A stretch of 64,000 bases of DNA from Rubrimonas cliftonensis (GCF_900107585.1 NZ_FNQM01000004.1:1-64000); one strand, 5' to 3'. Shown: positions 16,525 to 26,797, counted from the first letter of the stretch. Notes: generated by a model from the sequence alone, not told the origin. Numbers and translations are program-made.

Positions 16525-17289
16525 TCAATGGACGAGCTTCGGCCCCGTGGCGGGCTTCGCGCCGGCCTCCGGCATGATGCCGAGGCGCCGCGCGACTTCG
16601 GCGTAGGCGTCAGTGACGTTGCCGAGATCGCGGCGGAACACGTCCTTGTCGAGCTTCTGGCCCGATCGCGCGTCCCACAGGCGGCAGGAATCGGGGCTGA
16701 TCTCGTCGGCGACGATCACGCGCTGGTAGTCGCCCTCCCAGATGCGCCCGCACTCGATCTTGAAGTCGACCAGCTTGATGCCGACGCCCATGAACAGGCC
16801 CGACAGGAAGTCGTTCACGCGCAGCGCGAGCGAGATCATGTCGTCCACGTCCTGCTGCGTCGCCCAGTTGAACGCGAGGATGTGCTCCTCTGTCACCATC
16901 GGGTCGCCGAGCTTGTCGTCCTTGAGGTAGAACTCGATGATCGGCCGGGGCAGGGGCTCGCCCTCCTCGATGCCCAGGCGCTTGCTGAGCGAACCGGCGG
17001 CGACGTTGCGCACGACGATCTCGATGGGAATCATCTCGACCGCGCGGATCAGCTGCTCGCGCATGTTGATGCGGCGGATGAAGTGCGTCTGCACGCCGAT
17101 GCCGTTCAGCGCCGACATGATGTGTTCCGAGATGCGGTTGTTGAGGACGCCCTTGCCCTCGATGACCGCATGCTTCTCGCCGTTGCCGGCGGTGGCGTCG
17201 TCCTTGAAATACTGCACCAGCGTGCCTGGCTCCGGACCCTCGTAGAGGATCTTGGCCTTGCCTTCATAGACGAGCCTGCGGCGGGCCAT
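16525..17289 (-). CDS. purC: Phosphoribosylaminoimidazole-succinocarboxamide synthase
   Basis: A 254-residue SAICAR synthetase. It condenses CAIR with aspartate using ATP, the eighth step of de novo purine synthesis. Diagnostic segments include [11 protein letters not shown] (N-terminal ATP loop), [28 protein letters not shown] and [10 protein letters not shown]. Length is normal and the motifs are complete. The start is [10 protein letters not shown] with GGAGAAG upstream. It lies 116 bases after soxG on the same strand and probably has its own promoter (candidate at 17358-17384). Confidence 0.97.
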   Translation of the reverse strand: MARRRLVYEGKAKILYEGPEPGTLVQYFKDDATAGNGEKHAVIEGKGVLNNRISEHIMSALNGIGVQTHFIRRINMREQLIRAVEMIPIEIVVRNVAAGSLSKRLGIEEGEPLPRPIIEFYLKDDKLGDPMVTEEHILAFNWATQQDVDDMISLALRVNDFLSGLFMGVGIKLVDFKIECGRIWEGDYQRVIVADEISPDSCRLWDARSGQKLDKDVFRRDLGNVTDAYAEVARRLGIMPEAGAKPATGPKLVH

Positions 17290-17357
17290 GGGCTTCTCCA
17301 GAAACGACTTGGGAGGCCGTGCGCGGGTGTCCGCGCCGCCCCTCACCGACCTCCGCC

Positions 17358-17384
17358 TATATGCCGTGCCGCGGCGCCCGGCAA
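17358..17384 (-). promoter_or_regulatory. Candidate purC promoter
   Basis: On the minus strand TTGCCG (17384-17379) and CATATA (17363-17358) are separated by 15 bases, or CTTGCC-like by 16, about 70 bases before the purC start. The spacing is short, so this is tentative. Confidence 0.3.
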
Positions 17385-17405
17385 GCCGGGGCCGCGGCGG
17401 GAGGG

Positions 17406-17978
17406 TCAGAGGCCGATGTCGAGCTCGCGGGCGATCGTGCAGAGGTGCAGCCGCAGATGCGCGCCGAAGGAGCGCCAGACCTCGACCTCGAAGCGCTCCG
17501 GGCCCGTGCGCAGGATCAGCGCGTCGAGCTGGCCGAAGAGCGTGCGCGTCGCCGCAGGGACGGGCAAGGCGGCGAGGTTGAGCGGGCAGCCGCAGGAAAG
17601 CGCCTCAAGCGCAAGCGGCCCCTCGACGACGGCGCCGCAGTCGCGGTCCGTCGTCTCGACGAGGCTGTGGGGGACGCCGCCGAGCGCGCCGGCGAGAGAC
17701 GCGGCCAGCGCCGGGCCGTCCGCCATCGGCGCGCAGAGACGCCACTCGTCCGGCCCGAGCTTCAGTATCCGCGCATGGCGCGCCTCGACCGCGGCGCCGA
17801 CGCGCGCGGGCGGGGCCTCGCCCAGCGCGGCCGCCTGCGCCGCGTCGGCGCCGCCGCGCAAGACGAACCGCGCGCGGGCGGGCAGGGGCGCGATGCTCAG
17901 CGCGCCGGCCCTGGCCGACAGCGCTAGGCCCTCGAACGGGTCGTCGGCGGGCAGGGCGGGGGTGAGGGCGTCAAGCAT
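17406..17978 (-). CDS. soxG: Sarcosine oxidase gamma subunit
   Basis: A 190-residue subunit of heterotetrameric sarcosine oxidase. It has no cofactor of its own but completes the complex. The [11 protein letters not shown] stretch (the family normally has DxS) and LSCGCPLNL are characteristic, as is the C-terminal [16 protein letters not shown] at 17978 overlaps the end of soxA by 8 bases and has GGAAGGAG about 10 bases upstream. The gene closes the soxBDAG operon. Confidence 0.93.
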   Translation of the reverse strand: MLDALTPALPADDPFEGLALSARAGALSIAPLPARARFVLRGGADAAQAAALGEAPPARVGAAVEARHARILKLGPDEWRLCAPMADGPALAASLAGALGGVPHSLVETTDRDCGAVVEGPLALEALSCGCPLNLAALPVPAATRTLFGQLDALILRTGPERFEVEVWRSFGAHLRLHLCTIARELDIGL

Positions 17979-20973
17979 CGAGGCGCGCTCCTTCCGGGTC
18001 ATAGAACACGGGTGAACAGATGACGGCGGAACGGGCGCCGCCGGGGCCGAGGGCGGGGTCTGGGGCGTGGAGGGTCTCGCCCATGCGGGCGCGGCCGTTC
18101 TCCACCAGCGCCAGCGCGATGGGCCTGCCGAGCGCGGCGCTGCGGTAGCTGGAGGTGACGTGGCCGACGCAGGTCATCGGGACCGGCTGCGCCGGATCGT
18201 CGACGAGCTGCATCCCCTCCTCCAGCGGCGTCGCGCCCTCGACGGCGAGGCCGACGAGCTGCTTGCGGCCGCGCGCGATGAGATCGGGCCGCGCCAGCGA
18301 GCGCTTGCCGACGAAATCCGCCTTCGCCTTGCCGACGGCCCAGCCGATGCCGGCGTCGTCGGGCGTCACCGTGCCGTCGGTGTCCTGCCCGACGATGATG
18401 TAGCCCTTCTCGGCGCGCAGGACGTGCATGGTCTCGGTGCCGTAGGCGAGGCCGTCGTGCTTCTGCGCCTCGGCCCACAGCGCCTCCCACACCGCGCGGC
18501 CGTGGCGGGCGGGGACGTTGACCTCGAAGCCCAGTTCGCCGGTGAAGCTCACCCGCATCAGCCGCGCAGGGACGCCGCAGACGCGGCACTCGGCGAGGCT
18601 CATGTGCGGGAAGGCTTCCGGCGCGAGATCCTGCCCCTCGACGAAGGGCGCGATCACGTCGCGGGCCCTCGGGCCGTTCAGCGCGATCACCGCCCACTGC
18701 TCGGTGACGGAGGTCAGCCAGACCCTGAGATCGGTGAACTCGGTCTGGAGGTAGTCCTCCATGTGCGCCAGCACCCGCGGCGCGCCGCCGGTGGTGGTGG
18801 TGACGTGGAAGCGGTCCTCCGCGACGCGCCCGATCACGCCGTCGTCGCGGATGAAGCCGTCCTCGCCCAGCATCAGCCCGTAGCGGCAGCGCCCGACGCC
18901 GAGCTTCCTCCACGGGTTGGTGTAGATGCGTTCCAGGAACTCCGCCGCGTCCGGGCCGACGACCTCGATCTTGCCGAGGGTGGAGGCGTCGAACAGACCG
19001 ACGCGCTCGCGCGTGGCGGCGCATTCGCGCAGCACCGCCTCATGCATGCTCTCGCCCTTGCGCGGGAACCACCATGCGCGCCGCCACTGGGAGACGGGCT
19101 CGAACACCGCGCCGTTGGCCTCGGCCCAGGGGTCGATGGGCGTGCGGCGGGTGGGCTGGAACAGCTTGCCCTTGGCGTGGCCGGCCAGCGCGCCGAAGGT
19201 TGTCGGCGTGTAGGGCGGGCGGAAGGTCGTCAGCCCGACCTGCGGCGGCTCCTTGTCCAGCGCGTCCGCCGCGATGGTCAGGGCGTTGATGTTGCTCAGC
19301 TTGCCCTGGTCGGTCGCCATGCCCGAGGTCGTGTAGCGCTTGACGTGCTCGATGGAGCGGAAGCCCTCCTGCACCGCGAGGCGGATGTCCTTGGCGGTCA
19401 CGTCGTTCTGGAAGTCGACGAAGGCGCGCTGGCGCGAGGAGGGCAGGTGGCTCGCCATCTCCTTCATGCGCCGGCCCGTGGGCTTCAGGCCCTCGCTGAC
19501 GGCGTAGACCCGCGCGGCGGCGTCGAAGCCCGCGTCGGCGGCGGCGGCCGCGCCGGCCTGCGCGCCTTCGCCGAGCGCGTCGGCCCAGGTCTCGGCCCCC
19601 GCGCCGGCGCCGGCGACGCGCACGCCCTTGGCGGTTTGCGCGGGCAGGAACGCCTCGCGCTCGGCGGCCCAGGCGATGGGGGAGCCGACATGGGAGTGCA
19701 GGTGCAGCGTCGGCGTCCAGCCCCCCGACATCAGCACCGCGTCGGCCGGGAGGCGTCGGCCGGCGCCGACATGGGCGCCCCTGACGGGGTTGGCGGTGAC
19801 GCCTTTCACGCGCAGCCGGCCATGGGTGGCGGTCACGGTCCAGCCCGTCAGCGCCTCGACCCCGAGCGCCTGCGCCTCCGCCAGCAGCGCCGACGACACC
19901 GTGTCCCGCGCATCGACGACGACCGGGCTGGCGCCGGCGCGCGCCATCTCGACCGCCGCGCCCCATGCCCAGTCATGGGCGGTGACGACGACCGGCTTCG
20001 CGCCGACCCGCACGCCGTAGCGGGTGAGGTAGGTGCGCGCGGCGTCGGCCAGCATCACGCCGGGGCGGTCGTTGCCGTCGAACACCAGCGGACGCTCGAT
20101 GGCGCCCTGCGCGAGCACCACCTGTTTGGCGCGCACCCGCCACAGCCGCTCGCGCGGCGCGCCCTCGGGCGGCTCGGCGAGATGGTCGGTCAGCCGCTGG
20201 ACGAGGCCGACGAGGTTCTGATGGTAGAGGCCGATGGCGGTGGTGCGCGCCAGCACCGTGACGTTGGCGCGGGCGTTGAGCGCAGCAAGCCGCGCGGCGA
20301 GCCAGCCCTGCGCCGGCGCGTCGTCGATCTCGACCCGGATCTCGGCCAGCAGCGCGCCGCCCGGCTCGGCCTGCTCGTCCACGAGCATGACCTTCGCGCC
20401 GGAGATCGCGGCTGCCTCCGCTGCGGCCAGCCCAGCCGCGCCGGCGCCGACCACCAGCACGTCGCAATGGGCGTAGCGGTCGGCGTAGAGATCGGGGTCG
20501 GCCGCCTTCGGCGGGCGGCCGAGGCCTGCGGCCTGCCGGATCACCGGCTCGTAGACGCGCCGCCAGAACGACTTCGGCCACATGAAGGTCTTGTAGTAGA
20601 AGCCCGCGGCGAAAAGCGGCGACATCATGTCGTTGACCGCGCCGAAATCCCATTTCAGCGACGGAAAGTGGTTCTGGCTCTCGGCCTTGAGCCCGTCATG
20701 GATCTCGATCGTCGTCGCGCGCAGGTTGGGCGTGTAGCGGCCCGGGCCCCGGTCGACGCCGACCAGCGCGTTCGGCTCCTCGGAACCCGCCGTCACGGGG
20801 CCGCGCGGGCGATGATACTTGTAGGAGCGTCCCATCAGCATGACGTCGTCAGCCAGCAGCGCCGAGGCCAGCGTGTCGCCGGGATGGCCCAGATGCGTGC
20901 GGCCGTCGAAGGTGAAGCCGAGCTTGCGGGAGCGGTCGATGCGGCCGTAGCCGGCGACGCGGGCGGCGGTCAT
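17971..20973 (-). CDS. soxA: Sarcosine oxidase alpha subunit
   Basis: This 1000-residue subunit carries the NAD-binding and tetrahydrofolate-using portions of heterotetrameric sarcosine oxidase, which demethylates sarcosine to glycine, 5,10-methylene-THF and H2O2. Residues 1-100 form a ferredoxin-like fold (FTFDGRTHLGHPGDTLASAL). A dinucleotide-binding motif VVGAGAAGLAAAEA begins at about 174. About 610-990 form the aminomethyltransferase (GCV_T) and its C-terminal barrel, with GELGFEVNVP and the YGTETMHVLRAEKGY segment. Length is standard. It follows soxD by 3 bases. Confidence 0.97.
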   Translation of the reverse strand: MTAARVAGYGRIDRSRKLGFTFDGRTHLGHPGDTLASALLADDVMLMGRSYKYHRPRGPVTAGSEEPNALVGVDRGPGRYTPNLRATTIEIHDGLKAESQNHFPSLKWDFGAVNDMMSPLFAAGFYYKTFMWPKSFWRRVYEPVIRQAAGLGRPPKAADPDLYADRYAHCDVLVVGAGAAGLAAAEAAAISGAKVMLVDEQAEPGGALLAEIRVEIDDAPAQGWLAARLAALNARANVTVLARTTAIGLYHQNLVGLVQRLTDHLAEPPEGAPRERLWRVRAKQVVLAQGAIERPLVFDGNDRPGVMLADAARTYLTRYGVRVGAKPVVVTAHDWAWGAAVEMARAGASPVVVDARDTVSSALLAEAQALGVEALTGWTVTATHGRLRVKGVTANPVRGAHVGAGRRLPADAVLMSGGWTPTLHLHSHVGSPIAWAAEREAFLPAQTAKGVRVAGAGAGAETWADALGEGAQAGAAAAADAGFDAAARVYAVSEGLKPTGRRMKEMASHLPSSRQRAFVDFQNDVTAKDIRLAVQEGFRSIEHVKRYTTSGMATDQGKLSNINALTIAADALDKEPPQVGLTTFRPPYTPTTFGALAGHAKGKLFQPTRRTPIDPWAEANGAVFEPVSQWRRAWWFPRKGESMHEAVLRECAATRERVGLFDASTLGKIEVVGPDAAEFLERIYTNPWRKLGVGRCRYGLMLGEDGFIRDDGVIGRVAEDRFHVTTTTGGAPRVLAHMEDYLQTEFTDLRVWLTSVTEQWAVIALNGPRARDVIAPFVEGQDLAPEAFPHMSLAECRVCGVPARLMRVSFTGELGFEVNVPARHGRAVWEALWAEAQKHDGLAYGTETMHVLRAEKGYIIVGQDTDGTVTPDDAGIGWAVGKAKADFVGKRSLARPDLIARGRKQLVGLAVEGATPLEEGMQLVDDPAQPVPMTCVGHVTSSYRSAALGRPIALALVENGRARMGETLHAPDPALGPGGARSAVICSPVFYDPEGARLDA

Positions 20974-20976
20974 GGC

Positions 20977-21315
20977 TCAGGCCTCCGGGCGAGAGGGGGC
21001 CGCCGCGGCGGCTTCAGGGTCCGGGCGCGGCGCGCTGGGCAGGTCTGGGCGCGGAGCGCCGGTGAGATAGCTGGCTGCGATCTCGTCGGTGCGGGTGTCG
21101 CGCAGCACGTTGAAGAAGCGCTGGCAGCCATGGGCGTGGCGCCAGCGCTCGGCGTGCATTCCCTTGGGGTTGGCGCGGAAGAACAGGAACCGGCCCCAGG
21201 CGGCGTCGTCCATCTCGGCGGGCCGCAGCGGGCGCGCGACATGGGCCTCGCCGCCATGGGCGAACTCGATCTCGGGCCGCGCCTCGTCGCAGTGCGGGCA
21301 ATGGATCAGGAGCAT
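20977..21315 (-). CDS. soxD: Sarcosine oxidase delta subunit
   Basis: A 112-residue zinc-binding small subunit. The zinc ligands are visible as C6 and C9 (CPHC) plus H60 and C64 in WRHAHGC, matching the known Cys, Cys, His, Cys set. The C-terminus is Pro/Ala-rich and probably disordered. It sits between soxB (13 bases upstream) and soxA (3 bases downstream), the standard soxBDA order. Confidence 0.96.
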   Translation of the reverse strand: MLLIHCPHCDEARPEIEFAHGGEAHVARPLRPAEMDDAAWGRFLFFRANPKGMHAERWRHAHGCQRFFNVLRDTRTDEIAASYLTGAPRPDLPSAPRPDPEAAAAAPSRPEA

Positions 21316-21328
21316 CGGCCTCGCCTCC

Positions 21329-22582
21329 TCAGTGGGCCACGGCGGCCGCGGCCGCCTCGTCGATCAGCCGGCCGGTGGTGAACCGCTCCAGCGTGAAGGG
21401 CGCGTTGATCGGGTGCGGCGCGCCGGTGGCGACCGTGTGCGCCAGCACATGCGCCGCGCCCGGCGTCGCCTTGAAGCCCCCCGTTCCCCAGCCGCAGTTG
21501 ACGAAAAGTCCCGCAACCGGCGTCAGCCCGAGAATGGGCGAGCGGTCCGGCGTCACGTCCACGATGCCGCCCCAGCTGCGCAGCATCCGCAGGCGGCTGA
21601 ACACGGGGAATATCTCGCAGATCGCCGCGAGCGTGTGCTCCAGGATGTGGAGCCCGCCGCGCTGGGTGTAGCTCGTATAGGCGTCGGTCCCGGCGCCGAT
21701 CACCAGTTCGCCCTTGTCGGACTGGCTTATGTAGGCGTGCACCGAGTTCGACATCGTGACGCAGGGAAAGACCGGCTTTATGGGCTCGGAGACCAGCGCC
21801 TGCAGCGGGTAGCTCTCCAGCGGCATCCGCACGCCGGCGCTCTCCATCAGCACCGAGCTGTGGCCGGCGGCCGAGACGGCGACCTTCTTCGCGCGGATGA
21901 AGCCCTTCGCGGTGTCGACGCCCTCGACGCGGCCTTGCGCGTCGCGGCGGATCGCTAGGACCGGGCAGTTCTGGATGATGTCCACGCCGCGCTCGGCGGC
22001 GCCGCGCGCGTAGCCCCACGCCACCGCGTCATGTCGCGCCACGCCGCCGCGCCGCTGCAGCGCAGCCCCCATCACCGGATAGCGCGCGTCGGGAGCGATC
22101 GAGAGCGGCGGACAGTATGCCTGCGCCTGCGCGGGCGTCAGCCACTCGTTGTCGACGCCGTTGGCGCGGTTGGCGCTGATATGGCGCCTGAAGCTCTGCA
22201 CGTCGTGGACGCTGTGGGCGAGCATCATCACCCCGCGCTGGGAGAACATGACGTTGTAGTTCAGTTCCTGGCTGAGGTTCTCCCACAGCTTCACCGAGTG
22301 GTCGTAGAGCCGCGCGCTCTCGTCATAGAGATAGTTGGAGCGGATGATGGTGGTGTTGCGCCCGGTGTTGCCGCCGCCGAGCCAGCCCTTGTCGATGACC
22401 GCGACGTTGGTCAGGCCGTGCTCCTTCGCCAAGTAGTAGGCGGCCCCGAGCCCGTGCGCGCCGGCGCCGACCACGACGACGTCGTACGCCGCCTTCGGCT
22501 CGGCGTCGGGCCAGTGCGGCGTCCAGCCCCTGTTGCCGGTCAGGGCGTTGGCGATGAGGGCGCGGGCGGAGAAACGGGCCAT
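21329..22582 (-). CDS. soxB: Sarcosine oxidase beta subunit
   Basis: A 417-residue flavoprotein subunit that oxidises sarcosine. [18 protein letters not shown] (34-51) is the FAD-binding Rossmann loop. [11 protein letters not shown] contains H184, the position of the covalent FMN link in characterised enzymes. The C-terminal [14 protein letters not shown] is diagnostic. ATG at 22582 gives the family length and has GGGAG 9 bases upstream. It is the first gene of soxBDAG, divergent from the GlxA-type regulator across 97 bases. Confidence 0.97.
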   Translation of the reverse strand: MARFSARALIANALTGNRGWTPHWPDAEPKAAYDVVVVGAGAHGLGAAYYLAKEHGLTNVAVIDKGWLGGGNTGRNTTIIRSNYLYDESARLYDHSVKLWENLSQELNYNVMFSQRGVMMLAHSVHDVQSFRRHISANRANGVDNEWLTPAQAQAYCPPLSIAPDARYPVMGAALQRRGGVARHDAVAWGYARGAAERGVDIIQNCPVLAIRRDAQGRVEGVDTAKGFIRAKKVAVSAAGHSSVLMESAGVRMPLESYPLQALVSEPIKPVFPCVTMSNSVHAYISQSDKGELVIGAGTDAYTSYTQRGGLHILEHTLAAICEIFPVFSRLRMLRSWGGIVDVTPDRSPILGLTPVAGLFVNCGWGTGGFKATPGAAHVLAHTVATGAPHPINAPFTLERFTTGRLIDEAAAAAVAH

Positions 22583-22650
22583 CTGCGGCGACTCCCTGCG
22601 TCGGTTGCTCGCTCCCTCATGCGCCGTTCGGAACCGGTCCGGATGGACGG

Positions 22651-22687
22651 ATGCGACACTTGGCTTGTATCTTTCCGACATGCGACA
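22651..22687. promoter_or_regulatory. Direct repeat ATGCGACA in the soxB/regulator intergenic region
   Basis: ATGCGACA occurs at 22651-22658 and again at 22680-22687, 29 bases start to start. They lie between soxB and the divergent AraC/GlxA regulator gene. Paired direct repeats are the typical target of AraC-type HTH domains. The second copy includes the upstream-most possible ATG of the regulator, which argues that the real start may be the ATG at 22698. Binding is inferred, not shown. Confidence 0.4.
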
Positions 22688-23735
22688 GAAAGACGACATG
22701 CCGCCCGCCCCGCGCGCCGCGCCTCCGCGCCCGGCGCTGCGGGTGGGGTTCGTGCTGGCCGACCGCTTCACGCTCGGCGCCTTCGCCAATTTCGTGGACG
22801 TGCTGCGGCTGGCCGCCGACGAGGCCGACCGCTCGCGCCCGATCCGCTGCGCCTGGTCGGTGCTGTCGGACGAGATCCGGCCGATCCGGTCCAGCGCGGG
22901 CGTCGCGGTGCATCCCGACGCGCGGTTCGGCGACCCGGCGCGCTTCGACTATGTCGTGGTCGTCGGCGGACTGATCGACGTGTTCGACCTCGGCGCGCCG
23001 GCGCATCTGCGCTTCCTGCGGGCCGCCGCGGCCGCGGGCGTGCCGCTGGTGGGCCTGTGCACCGGCGCGCTGATCCTGCAGCGGGCGGGGCTGATGGAGG
23101 GGCGGCGCTGCTGCGTCAGCTGGTTTCACCACCGCGATTTTCTCGAAAGCGCGCCGGAGGTCGCGCCGGTGGCGGACCGGCTGTTCGTGGTGGACGGCGA
23201 CCGGCTCACCTGCTCGGGCGGCGTCGGCGCCGCGCATCTGGCGGCGCATATCGTGGACCGCCGGTTGGGCCGGGACGCCGCCCGCAAGGCGCTGCACATC
23301 ATGATGCTCGACGACCGGGGGCTCGAACCGGCGCGCGGCGCGCCGGGCGACGCGCCGCAGCCGGGGCCGGTGGGCGCGCTCGACAGCGCCGATCCGCTGG
23401 TGCGCCGGGCGCTGACGGTGATGAGCCAGAGCCTCGACGCCGATCTCGACTGCGCCGCGCTGGCGGCGCGGCTGGCGGTGGGCCGGCGGACGCTTGAGCG
23501 GCGCTTCCGGTCGGGCCTTGGCCTTTCGCCGGCGGCGGCGCTGGTCCGGCTGCGGCTCGCCCATGCCGAGCGGCTTCTGGCCGAAACGGCTGACCCGTTG
23601 GCCCGGGTCGCTGCGGAGGCGGGGTTCAGCGACGCCGCGCACCTGTCGCGCGCCTTTCTCGCCGCGCACGGGCTGCGGCCGGGCGCATGGCGCGCGGCGC
23701 GGCGGCCGGCGGCCTCCGACCTCGCCGGGGCGTGA
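22680..23735 (+). CDS. GlxA-family transcriptional regulator (DJ-1/PfpI-like plus AraC HTH)
   Basis: A 351-residue regulator. Residues about 20-205 form a DJ-1/PfpI-like ligand-sensing domain with [14 protein letters not shown] and the elbow [14 protein letters not shown]. About 245-345 form an AraC-type double HTH ([17 protein letters not shown] and [15 protein letters not shown]). Related proteins control glycine betaine, dimethylglycine and sarcosine catabolism, so it probably activates the divergent soxBDAG operon. ATG at 22698 is an alternative start with slightly better purine spacing. Confidence 0.9.
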   Translation: MRQKDDMPPAPRAAPPRPALRVGFVLADRFTLGAFANFVDVLRLAADEADRSRPIRCAWSVLSDEIRPIRSSAGVAVHPDARFGDPARFDYVVVVGGLIDVFDLGAPAHLRFLRAAAAAGVPLVGLCTGALILQRAGLMEGRRCCVSWFHHRDFLESAPEVAPVADRLFVVDGDRLTCSGGVGAAHLAAHIVDRRLGRDAARKALHIMMLDDRGLEPARGAPGDAPQPGPVGALDSADPLVRRALTVMSQSLDADLDCAALAARLAVGRRTLERRFRSGLGLSPAAALVRLRLAHAERLLAETADPLARVAAEAGFSDAAHLSRAFLAAHGLRPGAWRAARRPAASDLAGA

Positions 23736-23831
23736 CAGGCGTGCGATTGACGCTTTCGTTTTGACGCTCGGCGCCGCAATGAAGGCGTACGTCTTCGAGA
23801 CGTCGCGCGATTTGCAAACGGAGGTTCGCCG

Positions 23832-23996
23832 ATGCCCTACGCTGCGCTGGCGCTGGCTGCGTCGATGCTGCTGTCAGGCTGCGTCGCCTACACCGTGGCG
23901 TCGACCGCGGTCTCCGTCACCGCGACCGCCGTCGAGGCGACGGCGGACGTTGTGGGGGCGGGGGTCGATCTCGTGGTCGGCGGCGACGAGGACTGA
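23832..23996 (+). CDS. Small lipoprotein
   Basis: A 54-residue frame, MPYAALALAASMLLSGC followed by a Val/Ala/Thr-rich tail ending GGDED. The lipobox LLSGC places Cys17 as the lipidated residue after a short signal sequence. GGAGG lies 8 bases upstream of ATG. Such tiny alanine/valine-rich lipoproteins are common in Rhodobacterales and have no known role. It ends three bases before the convergent DUF4389 gene. Confidence 0.8.
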   Translation: MPYAALALAASMLLSGCVAYTVASTAVSVTATAVEATADVVGAGVDLVVGGDED

Positions 23997-23999
23997 GGG

Positions 24000-24311
24000 T
24001 CAGCCCTTCGGCCAGTCGGCCCACGGAAACGGCTTCTCCTCGGTGGCGCAGGCCTGGAAGCGCCCCGCCTGAGCCAGCCATGCGGCGAGCGAGGCGCCGA
24101 ACGCTTTTATGCGCGGGTTGGGGGCCTTGGCGAAGGCCAGCCACAGCGCCTGCAGCACGGCGACCAGCAGCATCACGGTCTCGGCTATGGCGAACAGGAC
24201 CGCGAAGGCGACCATGAAGGCCGCGCGGGGCCAGAACGGCGTCTTGCCGGCTTCGCTCTCGGGGGCGCGGCCCGCGCCGCTCTCGGGGACAGTTGTGGCG
24301 TCGGAGGCCAT
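24000..24311 (-). CDS. DUF4389 membrane protein
   Basis: A 103-residue protein with one strongly hydrophobic segment or hairpin (about 30-62). It has the family signature LQALWLAFAKAPNPRI followed by the C-terminal FQACATEEKPFPWADWP. DUF4389 proteins are short inner-membrane proteins of unknown function. It is downstream of the DUF4177 gene by 79 bases on the same strand and probably ends the gatB operon. Confidence 0.85.
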   Translation of the reverse strand: MASDATTVPESGAGRAPESEAGKTPFWPRAAFMVAFAVLFAIAETVMLLVAVLQALWLAFAKAPNPRIKAFGASLAAWLAQAGRFQACATEEKPFPWADWPKG

Positions 24312-24390
24312 CGGCTCGTTCTCCGGTCATGGTGAAGGATGAGCGAGAGATGAGAAACGACGCGCTCCGGCGCAAGACGCCTCCGGCGAG

Positions 24391-24744
24391 CTACTCCGCG
24401 CGCGCCGCGCCGAGGCGGGGGATTTCGGGGGCCACTGGGTCGAGCGGGCCGGATTCGCGGGGGCCAGGCGCGGCCGGGGCCGCGGGCAGGCGGGCGGCCG
24501 GCGCGGCGGCGGCGCGCTTGCGGAACACCATGACGCCCTGATGGGTCTCGACGAGCCCGCCGAAGAGGCTCGCGCGGCTCTCCATCGGGACCAGATCGGT
24601 GCGGACGTATTCCCAGCCCAGCGCGGCGCGTTCGGTGATGGCGGCCTCCATCGCCGCGGCCAGAGCGTCGCAGGGGGTCTTGTGGCCGCGCTGGCGCTTG
24701 GGGCGCCGCGGCGCCGGCGCACAGGCATAGATCCATTCGCTCAT
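24391..24744 (-). CDS. DUF4177 domain protein
   Basis: A 117-residue protein whose first 75 residues match DUF4177: [12 protein letters not shown], then [26 protein letters not shown] and VMVFRKR. The C-terminus is Ala/Pro-rich and disordered. ATG at 24744 overlaps the gatB stop as ATGA, so it is translationally coupled to gatB, a recurrent arrangement in Rhodobacterales. The function is unknown. Confidence 0.85.
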   Translation of the reverse strand: MSEWIYACAPAPRRPKRQRGHKTPCDALAAAMEAAITERAALGWEYVRTDLVPMESRASLFGGLVETHQGVMVFRKRAAAAPAARLPAAPAAPGPRESGPLDPVAPEIPRLGAARAE

Positions 24745-26258
24745 TCGTCGATCCCCAGACCCGCCTTGACCAGCGCCTGCACCGCCTGCGGGTTCGCCTT
24801 GCCGCCGGTCGCCTTCATCACCTGCCCGACGAACCAGCCCGACAGGCTCGGCTTGGCCTTGGCCTGCTCGGCCTTCTCGGGGTTCTCGGCGATCACCTGC
24901 GCCACGGCGGCCTCGATGGCGCCCGCATCGGTGACCTGCCGCATGCCGCGCGCCGCGACGATCTCCGCAGGGTCGCCGCCCTCGCTCCACAGGATCTCGA
25001 ACAGCTCCTTGGCGATCTTTCCGGAGATGTCGCCGTTGGCCAGCAGGTCGAGCATCCCGCCGAGCTGCGCCGCGCTCATCGGGCTGTCGCCGATGTCGAG
25101 ACCCTGCTTGTTGAGCCGGCCGAACAGTTCGTTGATGACCCAGTTGGCGGCCTGCTTGCCGTCACGGCCATGCGCGACCGTCTCGTAGAAGTCCGCCGCC
25201 GCGCGGTCGGCGCAGAGTACGCCGGCGTCGTATTCGGTGACGCCGTATTGCGCGATCAGCCGCGCCTTCTTGTCGTCGGGCAGCTCGGGCAGGGACGCCT
25301 CGATCGCGTCGACCCAGGCCTGCTCGATCACCAGCGGCAGGAGGTCGGGATCGGGGAAGTAGCGATAATCATGCGCCTCCTCTTTCGACCGCATCGAGCG
25401 CGTCTCGCCCTTGCCGGGGTCGTAGAGGCGCGTCTCCTGATCGACCTTGCCGCCGTCCTCGAGGATGGCGATCTGGCGGCGGGCCTCGAAGTCCACCGCC
25501 GCTTGGATGAACCGCATCGAGTTCATGTTCTTGATCTCGCAGCGCGTGCCCAGCACCCCGAAATCGCCGGTCTCGCGGAAGCGTTCGTAGTCGCCCGGCT
25601 TGCAGACCGACACGTTGACGTCGGCGCGCAAGGAACCCTCCTGCATGTTGCCGTCGCAGGCGCCGAGATAGCGCAGGATCTGGCGCAGCTTGCGGACGTA
25701 TTCCGCCGCCTCCTCCGGCCCGCGGATGTCGGGGCGCGAGACGATCTCCATCAGCGCGACGCCCGTGCGGTTGAGGTCGACGAAACTCAAGGCGGGGTCG
25801 AGGTCGTGGATGCTCTTGCCCGCGTCCTGCTCCATGTGGATGCGCTCGACGCGCACGCGGCGCGCGACACCGGGGGCCATGTCCACCAGCACCTCGCCCT
25901 CGCCGACGATCGGGTGCTTGAACTGGCTGATCTGGTAGCCCTGCGGCAGGTCGGGGTAGAAATAGTTCTTGCGGTCGAACACCGAGCGCAGGTTGATCTT
26001 CGCCTTCAGGCCCAGCCCCGCGCGCACCGCCTGCTCCACGCAGAAGCGGTTGATGACCGGCAGCATCCCCGGCATCGCGGCGTCGACCAGGCTCACGTTC
26101 TCGTTCGGGCCGCGGCCGAACTCGGTCGAGGCGCCGGAGAACAGCTTGGCCTTGCTGGCGATCTGCGCATGGACCTCCATGCCGATGACCACCTCCCAGT
26201 CGCCGGTCAGGCCGGCGTAGACTTTCGGGGTCGGCTCGTCATGGGCGAGGTCGAGCAT
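24741..26258 (-). CDS. gatB: Aspartyl/glutamyl-tRNA amidotransferase subunit B
   Basis: A 505-residue subunit of GatCAB, which converts Glu-tRNA(Gln) and/or Asp-tRNA(Asn) to the amide forms. The N-terminal kinase domain shows [20 protein letters not shown] and [28 protein letters not shown] follows, and the C-terminal YqeY-like tail is complete. ATG at 26258 gives the family start ([16 protein letters not shown]). gatA and gatC are not in the window. The gene leads a short operon with DUF4177 and DUF4389. Confidence 0.97.
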   Translation of the reverse strand: MLDLAHDEPTPKVYAGLTGDWEVVIGMEVHAQIASKAKLFSGASTEFGRGPNENVSLVDAAMPGMLPVINRFCVEQAVRAGLGLKAKINLRSVFDRKNYFYPDLPQGYQISQFKHPIVGEGEVLVDMAPGVARRVRVERIHMEQDAGKSIHDLDPALSFVDLNRTGVALMEIVSRPDIRGPEEAAEYVRKLRQILRYLGACDGNMQEGSLRADVNVSVCKPGDYERFRETGDFGVLGTRCEIKNMNSMRFIQAAVDFEARRQIAILEDGGKVDQETRLYDPGKGETRSMRSKEEAHDYRYFPDPDLLPLVIEQAWVDAIEASLPELPDDKKARLIAQYGVTEYDAGVLCADRAAADFYETVAHGRDGKQAANWVINELFGRLNKQGLDIGDSPMSAAQLGGMLDLLANGDISGKIAKELFEILWSEGGDPAEIVAARGMRQVTDAGAIEAAVAQVIAENPEKAEQAKAKPSLSGWFVGQVMKATGGKANPQAVQALVKAGLGIDE

Positions 26259-26364
26259 GAGCGGCTCCGCAGGATGGTTGCGACCCCGTTCTAGTCGCGG
26301 GGGGCGCCCGGCGCAACGCCGCGCGGGCGGGTTCCAATCGGTCGCCGCGCCGGGGAGGGCGTTC

Positions 26365-26393
26365 TTGCTCCGACTCAGCGCTGTGGGTAATTT
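26365..26393 (+). promoter_or_regulatory. Candidate promoter of the cold-shock gene
   Basis: TTGCTC (26365-26370) and TAATTT (26388-26393) are 17 bases apart. The implied transcript has a leader of about 130 bases before the cold-shock ATG at 26531, the kind of long leader seen in cspA-type genes. No start site is proven. Confidence 0.4.
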
Positions 26394-26530
26394 TTGCTGC
26401 GCCACGCATGTTCGACGACCGTGCCTGCCCGCCTTCCAGCGACCACGGCGCACCCGTCCGCGCCTGCGTCGCCACCTGAAGCCGCGTCGGCAATCCCGCC
26501 GCGCGGCCGGAGACTGGAAGGAGATGGCGC

Positions 26531-26737
26531 ATGCCCACCGGCGCCGTGAAATGGTTTAACGCCACCAAGGGCTTCGGGTTCATTCAGCCCGACACAGGCG
26601 GTCCTGACGTATTCGTGCACATCACGCAGGTGCAGCGCGCCGGGCTCGACGGCCTGAGCGACGGCCAGAAGGTGGCCTACGAACTCGAGACGCGGCGCGA
26701 CGGACGCACCGCGGCGAGCGACATCAGGGCGCTGTAG
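26531..26737 (+). CDS. CspA-family cold-shock protein
   Basis: A 68-residue single cold-shock domain that binds single-stranded RNA and DNA. RNP1 is KGFGFI (13-18) and RNP2 is VFVHI (27-31); the N-terminus [14 protein letters not shown] is canonical. AAGGAG lies upstream of ATG. A long leader (candidate promoter near 26365) suggests post-transcriptional control of translation. The gene is monocistronic and convergent with the COQ9 gene. Confidence 0.95.
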   Translation: MPTGAVKWFNATKGFGFIQPDTGGPDVFVHITQVQRAGLDGLSDGQKVAYELETRRDGRTAASDIRAL

Positions 26738-26752
26738 CTCGCCGCGAGAGGT

Positions 26753-26778
26753 GGGGCGCGCATGCGAGCCCGCGCCCC
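26753..26778. terminator. Hairpin between the cold-shock and COQ9 genes
   Basis: GGGGCGCG (26753-26760) pairs with CGCGCCCC (26771-26778) around a 10-base loop, between two convergent genes. No T-run is present on either side, so a terminator role is only plausible. Confidence 0.3.
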
Positions 26779-26797
26779 TGGCGGATCCGCCTCGCCG

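Noticed and set aside
18067-21381. 1104-residue open frame on the plus strand opposite soxA/soxD
   Set aside because: It is antisense to well-identified sox genes, has His/Arg/Gly-rich composition with no family features, and arises from high GC content in the third codon positions.
26400-26530. RNA thermometer or riboswitch in the cold-shock leader
   Set aside because: A long leader is likely, but no defined structure or known riboswitch motif could be recognised by eye.
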